DNA of 64,000 nt from the NCBI RefSeq assembly GCF_040833985.1, contig NZ_CP162139.1, positions 992,001 to 1,056,000 on the forward strand. The letters run 5' to 3'. Both the position numbers and the translations under genes were made by a program. The stretch's first letter is position 1; the number at the start of each line of letters is the position of its first letter. Below the pieces are notes generated by a model. It did no database searches, was not told where the DNA came from, and worked only from the letters and a program-made list of their open reading frames with translations. Shown piece after piece: positions 1 through 8,032 of the stretch. The stretch is from Leptospira sp. WS4.C2 (GTDB taxonomy: Bacteria > Spirochaetota > Leptospiria > Leptospirales > Leptospiraceae).

Positions 1-1026
1 GCCAAAAAAGCTTTGGCTGTTGCTGTTTACAATCATTACAAAAGAATCTTTCATAATGAACGTAAGGCGGGAGATGTGGAATTGGAAAAATCCAATATCA
101 TGCTCATCGGGCCCACTGGTTCTGGAAAAACTCTCCTCGCCCAAACTCTAGCTCGAATTCTAAAAGTTCCATTTGCTATTGTCGATGCAACGGCTTTAAC
201 TGAGGCCGGTTATGTGGGAGAGGATGTGGAAAACATCATTCTCAAACTCATTCAAAATGCGGACAATGATGTCAAACGAGCTGAGATGGGAATCATCTAC
301 ATCGACGAAATTGATAAAATTTCACGTAAATCTGATTCCGCTTCCATCACTCGTGATGTGAGTGGAGAAGGGGTACAACAAGCCCTTCTTAAAATCATCG
401 AAGGCACTGTTGCCAATGTTCCGCCGCAAGGTGGACGTAAACACCCACACCAGGAATACATTCCAGTCGAAACCAAAAATATCCTCTTTATTTGTGGAGG
501 AGCATTTGTTGGCTTAAGTGATATCATCAAACAACGAGTTGGTGTGAAGTCGATCGGATTCCACTCCAATGAAATTGTAAACGATAAGGGTAGAAGGATT
601 GAAGAGGGGGAATCTGTGGTTCACCATGTAATTCCTGATGATCTTATGAAATTTGGTCTGATCCCAGAATTTATTGGAAGACTTCCTATCATTGCCACAC
701 TCGATGAACTCACCATTGAAAGTTTAAAATCTATTTTTACAGAACCTAAAAATTCCCTTCTCAAACAATACCAAAAGATGTTTGATATTGAGAACGTAAA
801 ACTCAAGTTCACTGAAGCTGCCATTGAAGCCATTGCCCAGACCGCCATCAAACGCGAAAGTGGAGCGAGGGGGCTTCGTGCCATCGTCGAAGAGATTATG
901 ATGGAGCTAATGTTCCAAATTCCTTCTCGTAAGGATGTATTGGAAGTGGTTGTGACTGATGAAACAGTTCTTAAAAAGGAAGCTCCCATCACCATCTTAA
1001 AAGGTGATATCGAAAAGATCGCTTAA
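1..1026 (+). CDS. clpX: ATP-dependent Clp protease ATP-binding subunit ClpX (5' truncated by window edge)
   Basis: AAA+ unfoldase that feeds tagged proteins to the ClpP peptidase in the cytoplasm. The reading frame is open from base 1, so the N-terminal zinc-binding domain and roughly the first 80 residues lie outside the window. Visible are the Walker A motif [12 protein letters not shown], Walker [11 protein letters not shown], the pore-loop/adjacent region GYVGEDVEN, the sensor-1 area around the RGG-rich stretch, the IGF loop (VKSIGFHS) that docks on ClpP, the conserved PEFIGRLP, and the sensor-2 [10 protein letters not shown]. Length and motif order match full ClpX from the AAA+ domain to the C-terminus. 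clpP would be expected just upstream of the window. It is followed by two hairpins that probably end the transcript. Confidence 0.97.
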   Translation, partial: AKKALAVAVYNHYKRIFHNERKAGDVELEKSNIMLIGPTGSGKTLLAQTLARILKVPFAIVDATALTEAGYVGEDVENIILKLIQNADNDVKRAEMGIIYIDEIDKISRKSDSASITRDVSGEGVQQALLKIIEGTVANVPPQGGRKHPHQEYIPVETKNILFICGGAFVGLSDIIKQRVGVKSIGFHSNEIVNDKGRRIEEGESVVHHVIPDDLMKFGLIPEFIGRLPIIATLDELTIESLKSIFTEPKNSLLKQYQKMFDIENVKLKFTEAAIEAIAQTAIKRESGARGLRAIVEEIMMELMFQIPSRKDVLEVVVTDETVLKKEAPITILKGDIEKIA

Positions 1027-1040
1027 AGTTAAGTTTGGAT

Positions 1041-1069
1041 TTTCTAGATTCGGATTCTGAATCTAGAAA
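1041..1069. repeat. Perfect inverted repeat downstream of clpX
   Basis: An 11-bp perfect stem (TTTCTAGATTC at 1041-1051, its complement at 1059-1069) with a 7-base loop begins 15 bases after the clpX stop codon. It has no T-run behind it, so it looks like an mRNA-protecting or first-stage hairpin rather than a terminator by itself. It sits immediately before the second, terminator-like hairpin. Confidence 0.7.
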
Positions 1070-1075
1070 AATGGG

Positions 1076-1108
1076 AAAGACCTATCTTACAGATAGGTCT
1101 TTGTTTTT
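1076..1108 (+). terminator. Rho-independent terminator of clpX
   Basis: A 12-bp perfect stem (AAAGACCTATCT at 1076-1087, complement at 1091-1102) with a 3-base TAC loop is followed by GTTTTT. Position between the clpX stop and the start of the lactamase gene fits a terminator for the clp transcript. It would separate the stress protease genes from the lactamase gene, whose own promoter must then lie in the short remaining space or depend on read-through. Confidence 0.8.
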
Positions 1109-1119
1109 AGGGGTAGTTT

Positions 1120-1953
1120 ATGGTGGATTCCAATAAAATAAAAAACTCGATCATTCCTCGCTTACTAATTCCCTTTAAGATAAAATTCAAAACTTCATTT
1201 TTGATTTTCTTAATTGGATTTTCATTTTCTCGTTGTCACTTGCAAAAAGATTCAGACACCACTTCCGTTGCAAATGAAGCAACTCCGCAAAAATCAAATC
1301 ATCTAGAGTGGATCAAAATCAAAGAATCTGTCTGGATTCACAAAAGTTATGGTGAGTTTGCAGGACAAACTTACTCTTCCAATGGACTTGTGGTGTTAAC
1401 AAATAAAGGCGTCGTAGTTGTTGATACTCCTTGGACAGAATCGCAAACTGAAGAGTTGTTTACCGGTATCCAATCCAAATTCCAAAAAGAGATTCTATAT
1501 TTGATTGTGACTCATGCACATGACGACCGTATGGCGGGAGTCCCTCTCTTTCAAAGCCGAAACATTCCCATTTATAGCACAAATTTAACGGCAAAACTGG
1601 CAAAAGAAAGGGGATTGGGGAAAACAAATCCCATCCTCGACCTCCAAACTAGACTTGCTGCAGGAAACCAATGGGTAGAAGTTTTTTATCCTGGGCAGGG
1701 CCATTCCGTGGACAATATAGTGGTTTGGCTCACCGACACTCATATCCTCTTTGGAGGTTGTCTTGTTAAGTCAGTTGAAGCCAAAGACCTCGGTAATACA
1801 AAGGATGCTAATATAGAGGAGTGGGGAATTTCCGTGAAGAGGGTTCTCGCTCGTTACCCTGATGCGGAAGTGGTGGTTCCGGGGCATGGAGATTGGGGAA
1901 AACTGGACTTACTACGTCATACGATTCGGTTACTTGTTGCGGCGAACAACTAA
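1120..1953 (+). CDS. Subclass B1 metallo-beta-lactamase, lipoprotein-like N-terminus
   Basis: Zinc enzyme expected to hydrolyse beta-lactams in the periplasm. The full B1 ligand set is visible: HAHDD gives His132, His134 and Asp136, GQGHSVDN gives His195, GGCLVKS gives Cys214 with the B1 lysine three residues on, and PGHGD gives His256. The LGN motif that carries the B1 substrate-contacting Asn is also present (DLGNTKDAN). Cys214 separates it from subclass B2/B3 and from generic MBL-fold hydrolases. The N-terminus has a hydrophobic segment ending FSFSRC, a plausible spirochaetal lipobox, so the enzyme may be membrane anchored. It stands alone behind the clpX terminator, and its last 24 bases overlap the convergent gene on the other strand. 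Actual resistance spectrum cannot be read from sequence. Confidence 0.9.
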   Translation: MVDSNKIKNSIIPRLLIPFKIKFKTSFLIFLIGFSFSRCHLQKDSDTTSVANEATPQKSNHLEWIKIKESVWIHKSYGEFAGQTYSSNGLVVLTNKGVVVVDTPWTESQTEELFTGIQSKFQKEILYLIVTHAHDDRMAGVPLFQSRNIPIYSTNLTAKLAKERGLGKTNPILDLQTRLAAGNQWVEVFYPGQGHSVDNIVVWLTDTHILFGGCLVKSVEAKDLGNTKDANIEEWGISVKRVLARYPDAEVVVPGHGDWGKLDLLRHTIRLLVAANN

Positions 1954-3024
1954 GATAGAAAGTTTTTCCATAGGATTTGTGAGATTTCTTTCTGCTCCTA
2001 AAGCACTCATCTTTTTTGCAATCGCAAGTAACATCTGTCTAGAAGAACTTGGTCTTAGATCTAATAGATAATCAACAAACTCTTCCATAATTTCAAAAGA
2101 AGTCAGCCCAAACTGGCTGAGGGTTCTGTCACTGGCCCAAACCAAATAATCTCCAATCTCAATCCCATCCGCGATAGAAAGTGGGTGTTTGTGGTTGGGA
2201 TACCAATGGTCATCACCACTTCCTTCAATCACTTGGATTCCATGATCAGAAAATTGAAAGATAGGCATGTCCATATAGTGAAGAAAAGACATCTTATCTT
2301 CCTTGTTTTGGATCACAAAGGCAGAGATTTTTAGTTTCAAAAATGTAAACTGATGAAGAGCATTTTTTAATTTTTCCAATAGTTCTTCTGTGGAAAAAAG
2401 ACTATCACCAAAAGAAGAAACAATTCCATGAATAAAAACCTTTTCGGAAGATTCTAAAATTCCAGGTTCCATGTGTCCGGCAAGGATTCCAAAGATTCCA
2501 TCGTTGGCTCTTACGATACGAATGTAATCTGCTCCCGCATAACGCATAATAGAGGGGAATACGGAAACATCAAATCCAGGAATTTTAGGGATATGAATGT
2601 CTGGAATTTGTTTGTTTACGGAAGTCGCTTGGTTTGTTTTCCAATCAAATTTGTTTTCGAATTGTTCTTCTCCAAGATTTTCATCTCCTTGCAAAAGAGT
2701 AAACCGAACCGATTTGTAAATTTTGTATTCTTCTGATTCGGGATTTAGATTACGGATATCTTTCGGAAGTTCATTGTCCTGGATATGTGCAATCAAATGG
2801 AGAATGTATTGGTATAAAAAACCGAGGAAATAGTAGGTCAAAAATCCTGTGATGAGTGAAAATACAAAAGAAGAGTAGATCCCCACCAAATTGAAGTTAA
2901 GTGTGTTTTCCCCTTTGGGATTTTGCCAGTGGGTGAAGGTAAATTCTGCAAATAAAAAATGAATGAAAAAGAATAGGAAACTTATGATTCCAAGTAGTAT
3001 GGGAAGTTTGACACGATAACTCAT
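1930..3024 (-). CDS. Two-TM protein with degenerate PP2C/SpoIIE-like domain
   Basis: Two hydrophobic segments near the N-terminus (about residues 8-28 and 48-75) are followed by a cytoplasmic-looking region that recalls SpoIIE/RsbU phosphatases: a block reading [20 protein letters not shown] where those enzymes have GDYYD...GDVSGHG, an amphipathic [12 protein letters not shown] helix, a [15 protein letters not shown] block in place of the usual TDGV motif, and a C-terminal LSILVVRR strand. The metal-binding aspartates of the family are mostly replaced, so if the relationship is right the protein is probably not an active phosphatase. It is the third gene of a tatA-tatC unit, sharing an ATGA overlap with tatC. 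The family assignment is my inference from motif spacing only; otherwise treat as hypothetical. Confidence 0.5.
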   Translation of the reverse strand: MSYRVKLPILLGIISFLFFFIHFLFAEFTFTHWQNPKGENTLNFNLVGIYSSFVFSLITGFLTYYFLGFLYQYILHLIAHIQDNELPKDIRNLNPESEEYKIYKSVRFTLLQGDENLGEEQFENKFDWKTNQATSVNKQIPDIHIPKIPGFDVSVFPSIMRYAGADYIRIVRANDGIFGILAGHMEPGILESSEKVFIHGIVSSFGDSLFSTEELLEKLKNALHQFTFLKLKISAFVIQNKEDKMSFLHYMDMPIFQFSDHGIQVIEGSGDDHWYPNHKHPLSIADGIEIGDYLVWASDRTLSQFGLTSFEIMEEFVDYLLDLRPSSSRQMLLAIAKKMSALGAERNLTNPMEKLSILVVRRNK

Positions 3025-3812
3025 TTGCGATCTGTAGTTTCCAATACTTTCATGACCATAGCAGAAAGGAAAAAAAGAAAACTAAGAGGAACAAGTAACA
3101 TCAACATAGAAAAAACATCGGGGCCTGGAGAAAGTACTGCAGATACAACGGCTATGATGAGCACCGCTTCTCTCCATCTAGAAATGAGAAAACGAGAGGA
3201 AAGAATTCCGATCCGTCCGAGTAGGATAAGGACAATGGGCAATTGAAACGAGGCTCCAAACACTAAGTGCAGATTGAAAAACAAATCATAATATTCGTCA
3301 ATCGGTAAATAGGGATCCACTCCATCAGGTCTTAGAACCACAAGGAAGACTCGAAGGAAATTTTCAAAAACGGTGAACCAACAGAGTGCAAGGCCTGACC
3401 AAAAAAGTAAGGTAGAAAACAAGATGATGAATTTTCCCCATTTTTCAGTCCTTGGATCCACAGCCGGTGCCACAAACCCCCAAAGGATGTACAAAAGGAA
3501 GGGTAAAGAAACAAGGACAGAAAGAATGAAGGAAGTTTTGAGATAAATCAGAAAGGGTGCCATGAGCTGGATCTGGAAAAAATGAGCGTCAGGGCCAAGA
3601 ACTGATTTGTAAGGTTGGATGAGAATACTATGGATTTCGCTTCCGAAATACAAAGTGGCAATCATAAAGACTGAAACCACTAAAATGGAATAAATCAATC
3701 TTTGGCGGAGTTCCTCTAAATGATCCCCCAGGGACATATATTTTTCCCTGGTTTCGGAATCCTCCGGCGGTGGAAGTGGAAGTGGAAGTGCGGTTCTCTT
3801 TTTCCCAGCCAA
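3021..3812 (-). CDS. tatC: Twin-arginine translocase subunit TatC
   Basis: Six-TM core of the Tat pathway, the receptor that binds twin-arginine signal peptides of folded exported proteins. The diagnostic N-terminal [14 protein letters not shown] motif is present at about residues 26-40, followed by the expected run of hydrophobic segments and a conserved [12 protein letters not shown] block in the TM5 region. A basic, proline-rich 25-residue extension precedes the usual start. It lies 12 bases behind tatA and overlaps the start of the next gene by 4 bp, so tatA, tatC and the downstream phosphatase-like gene are likely cotranscribed. Confidence 0.95.
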   Translation of the reverse strand: MAGKKRTALPLPLPPPEDSETREKYMSLGDHLEELRQRLIYSILVVSVFMIATLYFGSEIHSILIQPYKSVLGPDAHFFQIQLMAPFLIYLKTSFILSVLVSLPFLLYILWGFVAPAVDPRTEKWGKFIILFSTLLFWSGLALCWFTVFENFLRVFLVVLRPDGVDPYLPIDEYYDLFFNLHLVFGASFQLPIVLILLGRIGILSSRFLISRWREAVLIIAVVSAVLSPGPDVFSMLMLLVPLSFLFFLSAMVMKVLETTDRK

Positions 3813-3824
3813 GGTTTCTGTCTT

Positions 3825-4094
3825 TTAAGCTTTTTTCTTTTTACCGGATTTAGATGCCGCTTGCGAAGACGACTTTGGTTCTTCTTGTGGGAGACTTGGT
3901 TGGGATGGTTCCTCATCCCCGCCTGTTAGGGACTTACGAAATTCTTTGATTCCGGAACCCAAATCTTTGGCAAGGCTTGGAAGGCGTTTCCCACCAAAAA
4001 AAAGTAACGCTAAGAAGACGATGAGTGCAATCTCCCAAGGTCCCAAATTAAAAAAAGCAATAGGTGCTTGAAAAGAAAACGGATTGGATGGCAT
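3825..4094 (-). CDS. tatA: Twin-arginine translocase subunit TatA/TatE
   Basis: Pore-forming Tat component. A single TM helix beginning LGPWEIALIVFLALLFFG is followed by the hinge and amphipathic helix KRLPSLAKDLGSGIKEFRKS, then an acidic, Pro/Ser/Lys-rich tail. These are the standard TatA features. The 16 residues before LGPWEI are longer than usual, but no later ATG is available; a TTG at that Leu is possible. The gene is divergent from the histidine kinase, whose likely start is only about 24 bases away, so the two promoters must overlap coding sequence or each other. Confidence 0.93.
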   Translation of the reverse strand: MPSNPFSFQAPIAFFNLGPWEIALIVFLALLFFGGKRLPSLAKDLGSGIKEFRKSLTGGDEEPSQPSLPQEEPKSSSQAASKSGKKKKA

Positions 4095-4117
4095 ATTTCC
4101 CTCTTAAGGCAAGAGTT

Positions 4118-6019
4118 ATGCAAACGAATCTAGAAGCAAGCGGAATGATGGAATTCTTTAAGGTCTTGCCCAATCTATTTTCCGGTGGGGTCTACTTAAC
4201 AGATCCCAAAACTGGTCAGATTTTATTCTCGAACGATTTTTTTAAAAACAATTTGGGTTGTCACAAAGACGGTGCGGAATGTTTGGAGTCCGACCTTTTG
4301 ATGTGGGTTGCGGAGGAAGATAAAGTTAACTTCCGAGACCATTTTCTTTATTCGAACAAACATTTTGATCGTGATACCGTTCAGGGAGACTTCCGTTTTC
4401 TTATGCCGAACGAAATTTTAGTTCGGTGGTTCCAGTTTGAAAAAAGAAAAGTAAACATTCCTAATATGGATTCACAACTTCAGATCGTTTTTGTTCGCGA
4501 TGTGACCAACGAAAAAACAAACGAAATCAATATTGTGGAACAAATCCAGTTTTTTCTCGGTTTGTTTGAGAATGCTTCTGTGGGGATGGCATTACAAGAC
4601 TGGGAAGGTGGATACTTTCGCATCAATCCCAGGTTTACAGAAATAACTGGTTATAGTTTCCAAAACTTAACCGATTTGAATATCAAACGAATCAAAGGGG
4701 AACCCATATCCGAAGAGGAGATGGAATACTTCGGTTTTTTTAAGGAAGGTGCGGAGGAGTCTCGGCTCACAAGGAAGGATGGTCGCCGAATCAATGTCTA
4801 TCGCCGAATCAGTGCTTTTCGTAACTCCCAAGGCAAACCGGATTTTTATTATGTTTTTTTGGATGATGTGACGGAAAAAAAACAACTAGAATCATATCAG
4901 TTACATTCTCAGAAAATGGAAACCATTGGAAGTTTGGCGACAAACATTGCTCATGACTTAAACAACTACCTACAGCCAATTCATGTCTTTTCTCAGTTAG
5001 GTGAAGATCACATCAAGTCGGGAAAATTTGACCAAAGGAAAATTCTGGAGTATTTGGAGAAAATTCGAATGGGTGCAGATAATGCCCGTTCTATGATACA
5101 TAGAATCATTAAATACTCCAAGGTAAAAGATGAAGACTCGGCTGCAAAAATTGAAATATCTTCGGTAGTTGAATCTACAATCCCTTTGATCAATGCAGGT
5201 CTACCTAAAAACGTGGAAGCTCAATTTGATTTTAACAAGTTCCCACTTTATACTAAGTTAGATGCAGTAAGATTTTCTAAAATTCTCTGTGAGTTGACTT
5301 CAGGAGGGTTACTTGTTTGGGATGATAGGAAAAGAGGTCTTGTTCGTATCCAAACTTCTCCTATAGATGAGTTCAAACTTTTAGTTTCAATGGAGTTTAC
5401 CGGACTTTCTTTACCAAGCCTCTCGGGATTAAATACTCTCGACTTTGTAAATTTTGGTGATGAAGAATTCCAGTGGACGGGTATGCACCTAATCAATCGT
5501 TATGTGAAAAATTGGGGAGGTGAGTTTTACATTGAAAAACCTGAGCCAATGACGGTTCTCATTCATATCTATCTGCCTTTGGAAGAAAGACAGATTTTGC
5601 TTGGGGTGGCAAAGACAACTCAAACAAATAATCCGAAAGATGTTTGGTCAGTGATTTCGGAGAAAGAAATCTGGATTGTAGAGGATGATGAAGCTGCCAG
5701 TGAGGCAATCAGCTTTGTACTTTCACAAAAACAAGTCACCCCTAAGGTCTTTCGCAGTGCTTCTGCTGCGTTGGACCAGTTGAAAATTAAAGTCCCTGAT
5801 TTTATTTTATCAGATTACCGGATGAGAGAAATGAATGGTCTTAGCCTCATTCGTAAGATCAAAAAAGTAAATCCAGATCTTTCTGCAGTTCTTTATACTG
5901 GAAATATGGATGGACTTGATTCGGACGAATTGGATGCAGAAGGGATATTGGTTCGTTCCAAACCAATATCCGTTGATGAACTTTACGAAACTATTTTGTT
6001 ATCGTTTGGATTTCTTTGA
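4118..6019 (+). CDS. PAS-containing hybrid histidine kinase with eroded ATP-binding domain and C-terminal receiver
   Basis: Signal-transduction protein. Order: a PAS-like N-terminal region (about 10-125), a second PAS (about 140-250, with the ENASVGMALQDWEGGYFRIN and FTEITGYS motifs), a HisKA block with the phospho-acceptor in SLATNIAHDLNN (His279), a CA region, and a receiver domain (about 525-633) with acidic pair VEDDE, phospho-acceptor Asp566 in LSDYRM, LYTGN Thr and SKP Lys. The CA region lacks the Asn of the N-box (CELTSGGLL where NLxxNA is expected) and has no DxGxG, so kinase activity is doubtful. I chose the ATG at 4118, which has AAGG eight bases upstream; an ATG at 4064 would overlap tatA. 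Its last 21 bases overlap the convergent hydrolase gene. Confidence 0.85.
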   Translation: MQTNLEASGMMEFFKVLPNLFSGGVYLTDPKTGQILFSNDFFKNNLGCHKDGAECLESDLLMWVAEEDKVNFRDHFLYSNKHFDRDTVQGDFRFLMPNEILVRWFQFEKRKVNIPNMDSQLQIVFVRDVTNEKTNEINIVEQIQFFLGLFENASVGMALQDWEGGYFRINPRFTEITGYSFQNLTDLNIKRIKGEPISEEEMEYFGFFKEGAEESRLTRKDGRRINVYRRISAFRNSQGKPDFYYVFLDDVTEKKQLESYQLHSQKMETIGSLATNIAHDLNNYLQPIHVFSQLGEDHIKSGKFDQRKILEYLEKIRMGADNARSMIHRIIKYSKVKDEDSAAKIEISSVVESTIPLINAGLPKNVEAQFDFNKFPLYTKLDAVRFSKILCELTSGGLLVWDDRKRGLVRIQTSPIDEFKLLVSMEFTGLSLPSLSGLNTLDFVNFGDEEFQWTGMHLINRYVKNWGGEFYIEKPEPMTVLIHIYLPLEERQILLGVAKTTQTNNPKDVWSVISEKEIWIVEDDEAASEAISFVLSQKQVTPKVFRSASAALDQLKIKVPDFILSDYRMREMNGLSLIRKIKKVNPDLSAVLYTGNMDGLDSDELDAEGILVRSKPISVDELYETILLSFGFL

Positions 6020-7018
6020 TTTTTTTACTTCTTCAGCACCTGTTGTTTCCTTGATGAACTGAATGAGTTCCCTTTCGATAAGTTCTTTATCAGACTTTAC
6101 ATATTTTGAAAGTAAAACATGAGATCCGTTTTCTATTTTTAAGAGTTTGTTTTTGGGATTGGGATTTGTTCCTGATTGGATTGCATCATAAACCTTTAAC
6201 ATGGCAGGAATGGAAGCGACAAAATCATGTTCTCTTTCTGATTTGTAGTAATACATAAGTAAGGTGGGCGCAGTTATATTAGGATAAGGATTTTGTTTGT
6301 CCATAAAACGTTTTAGATCTAAAATATTCTGAATGGCACCGAAATACTGATCTAAATACCAATATTTTGCTGACTCATCTCTTGGATCTGTTTTTGAAAT
6401 ACGCATTTCACCTTTGATGGTATTGATAAAGGATTTTCCCCAGTGAAACCGAAAGATATGGGCGCTCGGATCATCAAAATCATAAAATGGAGACGCAAGC
6501 ACAAGCGAGTCAACCAGGTCAGGATGTTTTGCTGCTAAATAAGTTGCAATATTCCCACCCATGCTCGTTCCCACTAACACAGTTTTGTGGCCAAGTTCTC
6601 TTGCATAAATTAAACTATCTTCTGCATCTTGTAGGTATTTCTGAAAATTGGTGTGTAGGTGGTCTTCTGCATTGGTTCCATGTCCAGGTAGTCTTAAGTA
6701 ATATGTATTGGCACCAAAGTATTCAGTGAGTTTGTTTGTGACTTCTTCTCCTTCTCCTCGGCTTGCACCAAATCCATGGATGTAGATAATTGTTATAGGT
6801 GTTTTTTCTTCCGAAACTCGAACCAGTAGTTCTTCGTTGTTCGGTTTCGTGTTTTCTTTCGCACTCAGTTCGAGTTCGTTCTGGTAAAAGGCATCAAAAT
6901 TTTCGAATTTACGAGAGGAATCATAATTGTATTCACCGGTAGACCAGTTGTAAGTGGATACTAGAAATGAAGAAAGAATGAGAGTGATTGCTATCACCCA
7001 TTTGATTATTATTCTCAT
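5999..7018 (-). CDS. Alpha/beta hydrolase, carboxylesterase/monoacylglycerol lipase type, membrane anchored or exported
   Basis: Serine hydrolase with an N-terminal hydrophobic signal/anchor (WVIAITLILSSFLVSTYNW). The core shows the oxyanion-hole HGFGASRGEG, the cap-side LRLPGHGTN typical of monoacylglycerol lipases, the nucleophile elbow LVGTSMGGNIATYL with its Ser, a candidate acid in the region before KSEREHDF, and the catalytic His in KIENGSHVLL. A Lys/Arg-rich C-terminal tail (VKKSKKSKR) follows. Substrate is not predictable; a short-chain ester or monoglyceride is the family norm. It is divergent from the copper-chaperone pair, with the two start codons about 10 bases apart. Confidence 0.85.
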   Translation of the reverse strand: MRIIIKWVIAITLILSSFLVSTYNWSTGEYNYDSSRKFENFDAFYQNELELSAKENTKPNNEELLVRVSEEKTPITIIYIHGFGASRGEGEEVTNKLTEYFGANTYYLRLPGHGTNAEDHLHTNFQKYLQDAEDSLIYARELGHKTVLVGTSMGGNIATYLAAKHPDLVDSLVLASPFYDFDDPSAHIFRFHWGKSFINTIKGEMRISKTDPRDESAKYWYLDQYFGAIQNILDLKRFMDKQNPYPNITAPTLLMYYYKSEREHDFVASIPAMLKVYDAIQSGTNPNPKNKLLKIENGSHVLLSKYVKSDKELIERELIQFIKETTGAEEVKKSKKSKR

Positions 7019-7028
7019 CGAGGTTCTC

Positions 7029-7466
7029 TTGTTACGAAAGATAAATATAACAAATGCAGGAATTCTGTTACTAATTCAAGTCAATTTGTTTGTTTTCTGT
7101 CACAAACCGACAGATCCCATCCGGCTGTGGATGACACCACCTCCAGAAGTAGCAAAAACTGCCGCAGTCTATGGAGAAATTCGAAACCCTTATTCGAACG
7201 ATATTGAAATTCGAACCATTGTTAGTAATGGATATAAAACAGTCGATTTCCATGAAACCAGTTTAGACAATCAATCGGGCGTTGCCAGGATGCGGAAATT
7301 GAATTATCCTATTATACTGAAAGCCAATGAAACCATTGAACTTGTGCGATCAGGGAAACATTTGATGTTATATGATAAAATAAATCATTCAGGAAATTTG
7401 GAGTTAAAAATCCAATTCTCGAATGGAGAAAGTCGAACCGTAATTGTGGAAGAGAAAACTTTATGA
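7029..7466 (+). CDS. PCu(A)C-type periplasmic copper chaperone (DUF461), lipoprotein-like
   Basis: Copper(I) carrier of the PCu(A)C family, which in other bacteria loads the CuA or CuB site of cytochrome c oxidase together with Sco. The copper ligands follow the family pattern: His75 in VDFHET, Met88 in VARMRKL, and His111 and Met113 in GKHLMLYD. An N-terminal hydrophobic stretch ends FVFC, a possible lipobox. I place the start at a TTG (7029) preceded by GAGG with 5-base spacing; an upstream ATG at 6954 would run into the divergent hydrolase gene. Its stop overlaps the start of the sco gene by 4 bp, which supports a joint role in oxidase assembly. Confidence 0.8.
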   Translation: MLRKINITNAGILLLIQVNLFVFCHKPTDPIRLWMTPPPEVAKTAAVYGEIRNPYSNDIEIRTIVSNGYKTVDFHETSLDNQSGVARMRKLNYPIILKANETIELVRSGKHLMLYDKINHSGNLELKIQFSNGESRTVIVEEKTL

Positions 7467-8032
7467 AAAGAAAATTTGTCTTAATCTTGTTAGTTGGATT
7501 GATTGTAGGAGGTTGTGGGTCTGCATTAGAATTTGCGGAACTCCCGATCGGTGGAAATATTGAAGCCAAAGATAAATCAGGGCAGTCTATTTCCTTTCAA
7601 TCTTTTAAAGAACCCGTCCTTCTGGTTTTTTTTGGTTATACTTATTGTCCTGACTTTTGTCCGAACACTTTGGCAAAAATCAAAGCCGCTGTAGAACCCT
7701 TAAGCGAAGTAGAGAAATCAAAATTCAAAGTGGTTTTTATTTCTATTGATCCAGTGCGTGATTCCTCAGAGACAACCACAAAGTATGTTCAGTTTTATTT
7801 GCCACAATCGGTCGGACTTTCTTTTTCTGCAGAGACAACTAACAAAATTCTAAAACAATATGCGGCCTATGTGGAAAAAACAGAAGACGGTCAAAGTTTT
7901 GACCACTCAACCTACATTTATGTATTGGATAAAAATCGGAAGACTCGAAAACTTATCAAGTCCACCGATTCTAAAGAAGTGATTACCAAATCAATACAGG
8001 CATTAAGCGGCAATTCCGTTGAGTCGAAGTAA
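7463..8032 (+). CDS. SCO1/SenC family copper-binding protein for cytochrome oxidase assembly
   Basis: Thioredoxin-fold lipoprotein that delivers copper or reduces the CuA cysteines of cytochrome oxidase. The copper-binding CPDFC (Cys62, Cys66) and the partner His148 in FDHSTYIYVLD are present, as is the FFGYTYCPDFCP consensus. The signal peptide ends in a lipobox (LIVGGC). Length of 189 residues is normal for the family. It overlaps the PCu(A)C gene by 4 bp and its last 30 bases overlap the convergent peptidase gene. Confidence 0.94.
   Translation: MKRKFVLILLVGLIVGGCGSALEFAELPIGGNIEAKDKSGQSISFQSFKEPVLLVFFGYTYCPDFCPNTLAKIKAAVEPLSEVEKSKFKVVFISIDPVRDSSETTTKYVQFYLPQSVGLSFSAETTNKILKQYAAYVEKTEDGQSFDHSTYIYVLDKNRKTRKLIKSTDSKEVITKSIQALSGNSVESK

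Noticed and set aside
297..995. Open frames on the minus strand inside clpX (297-569 and 621-995)
   Set aside because: They lie wholly opposite the conserved ClpX coding sequence, show no recognisable motif or signal peptide, and are normal antisense shadows.
4064..4117. Earlier start for the hybrid kinase at 4064
   Set aside because: It would overlap the tatA start by 31 bases and has no ribosome-binding site, whereas the ATG at 4118 has AAGG at proper distance.
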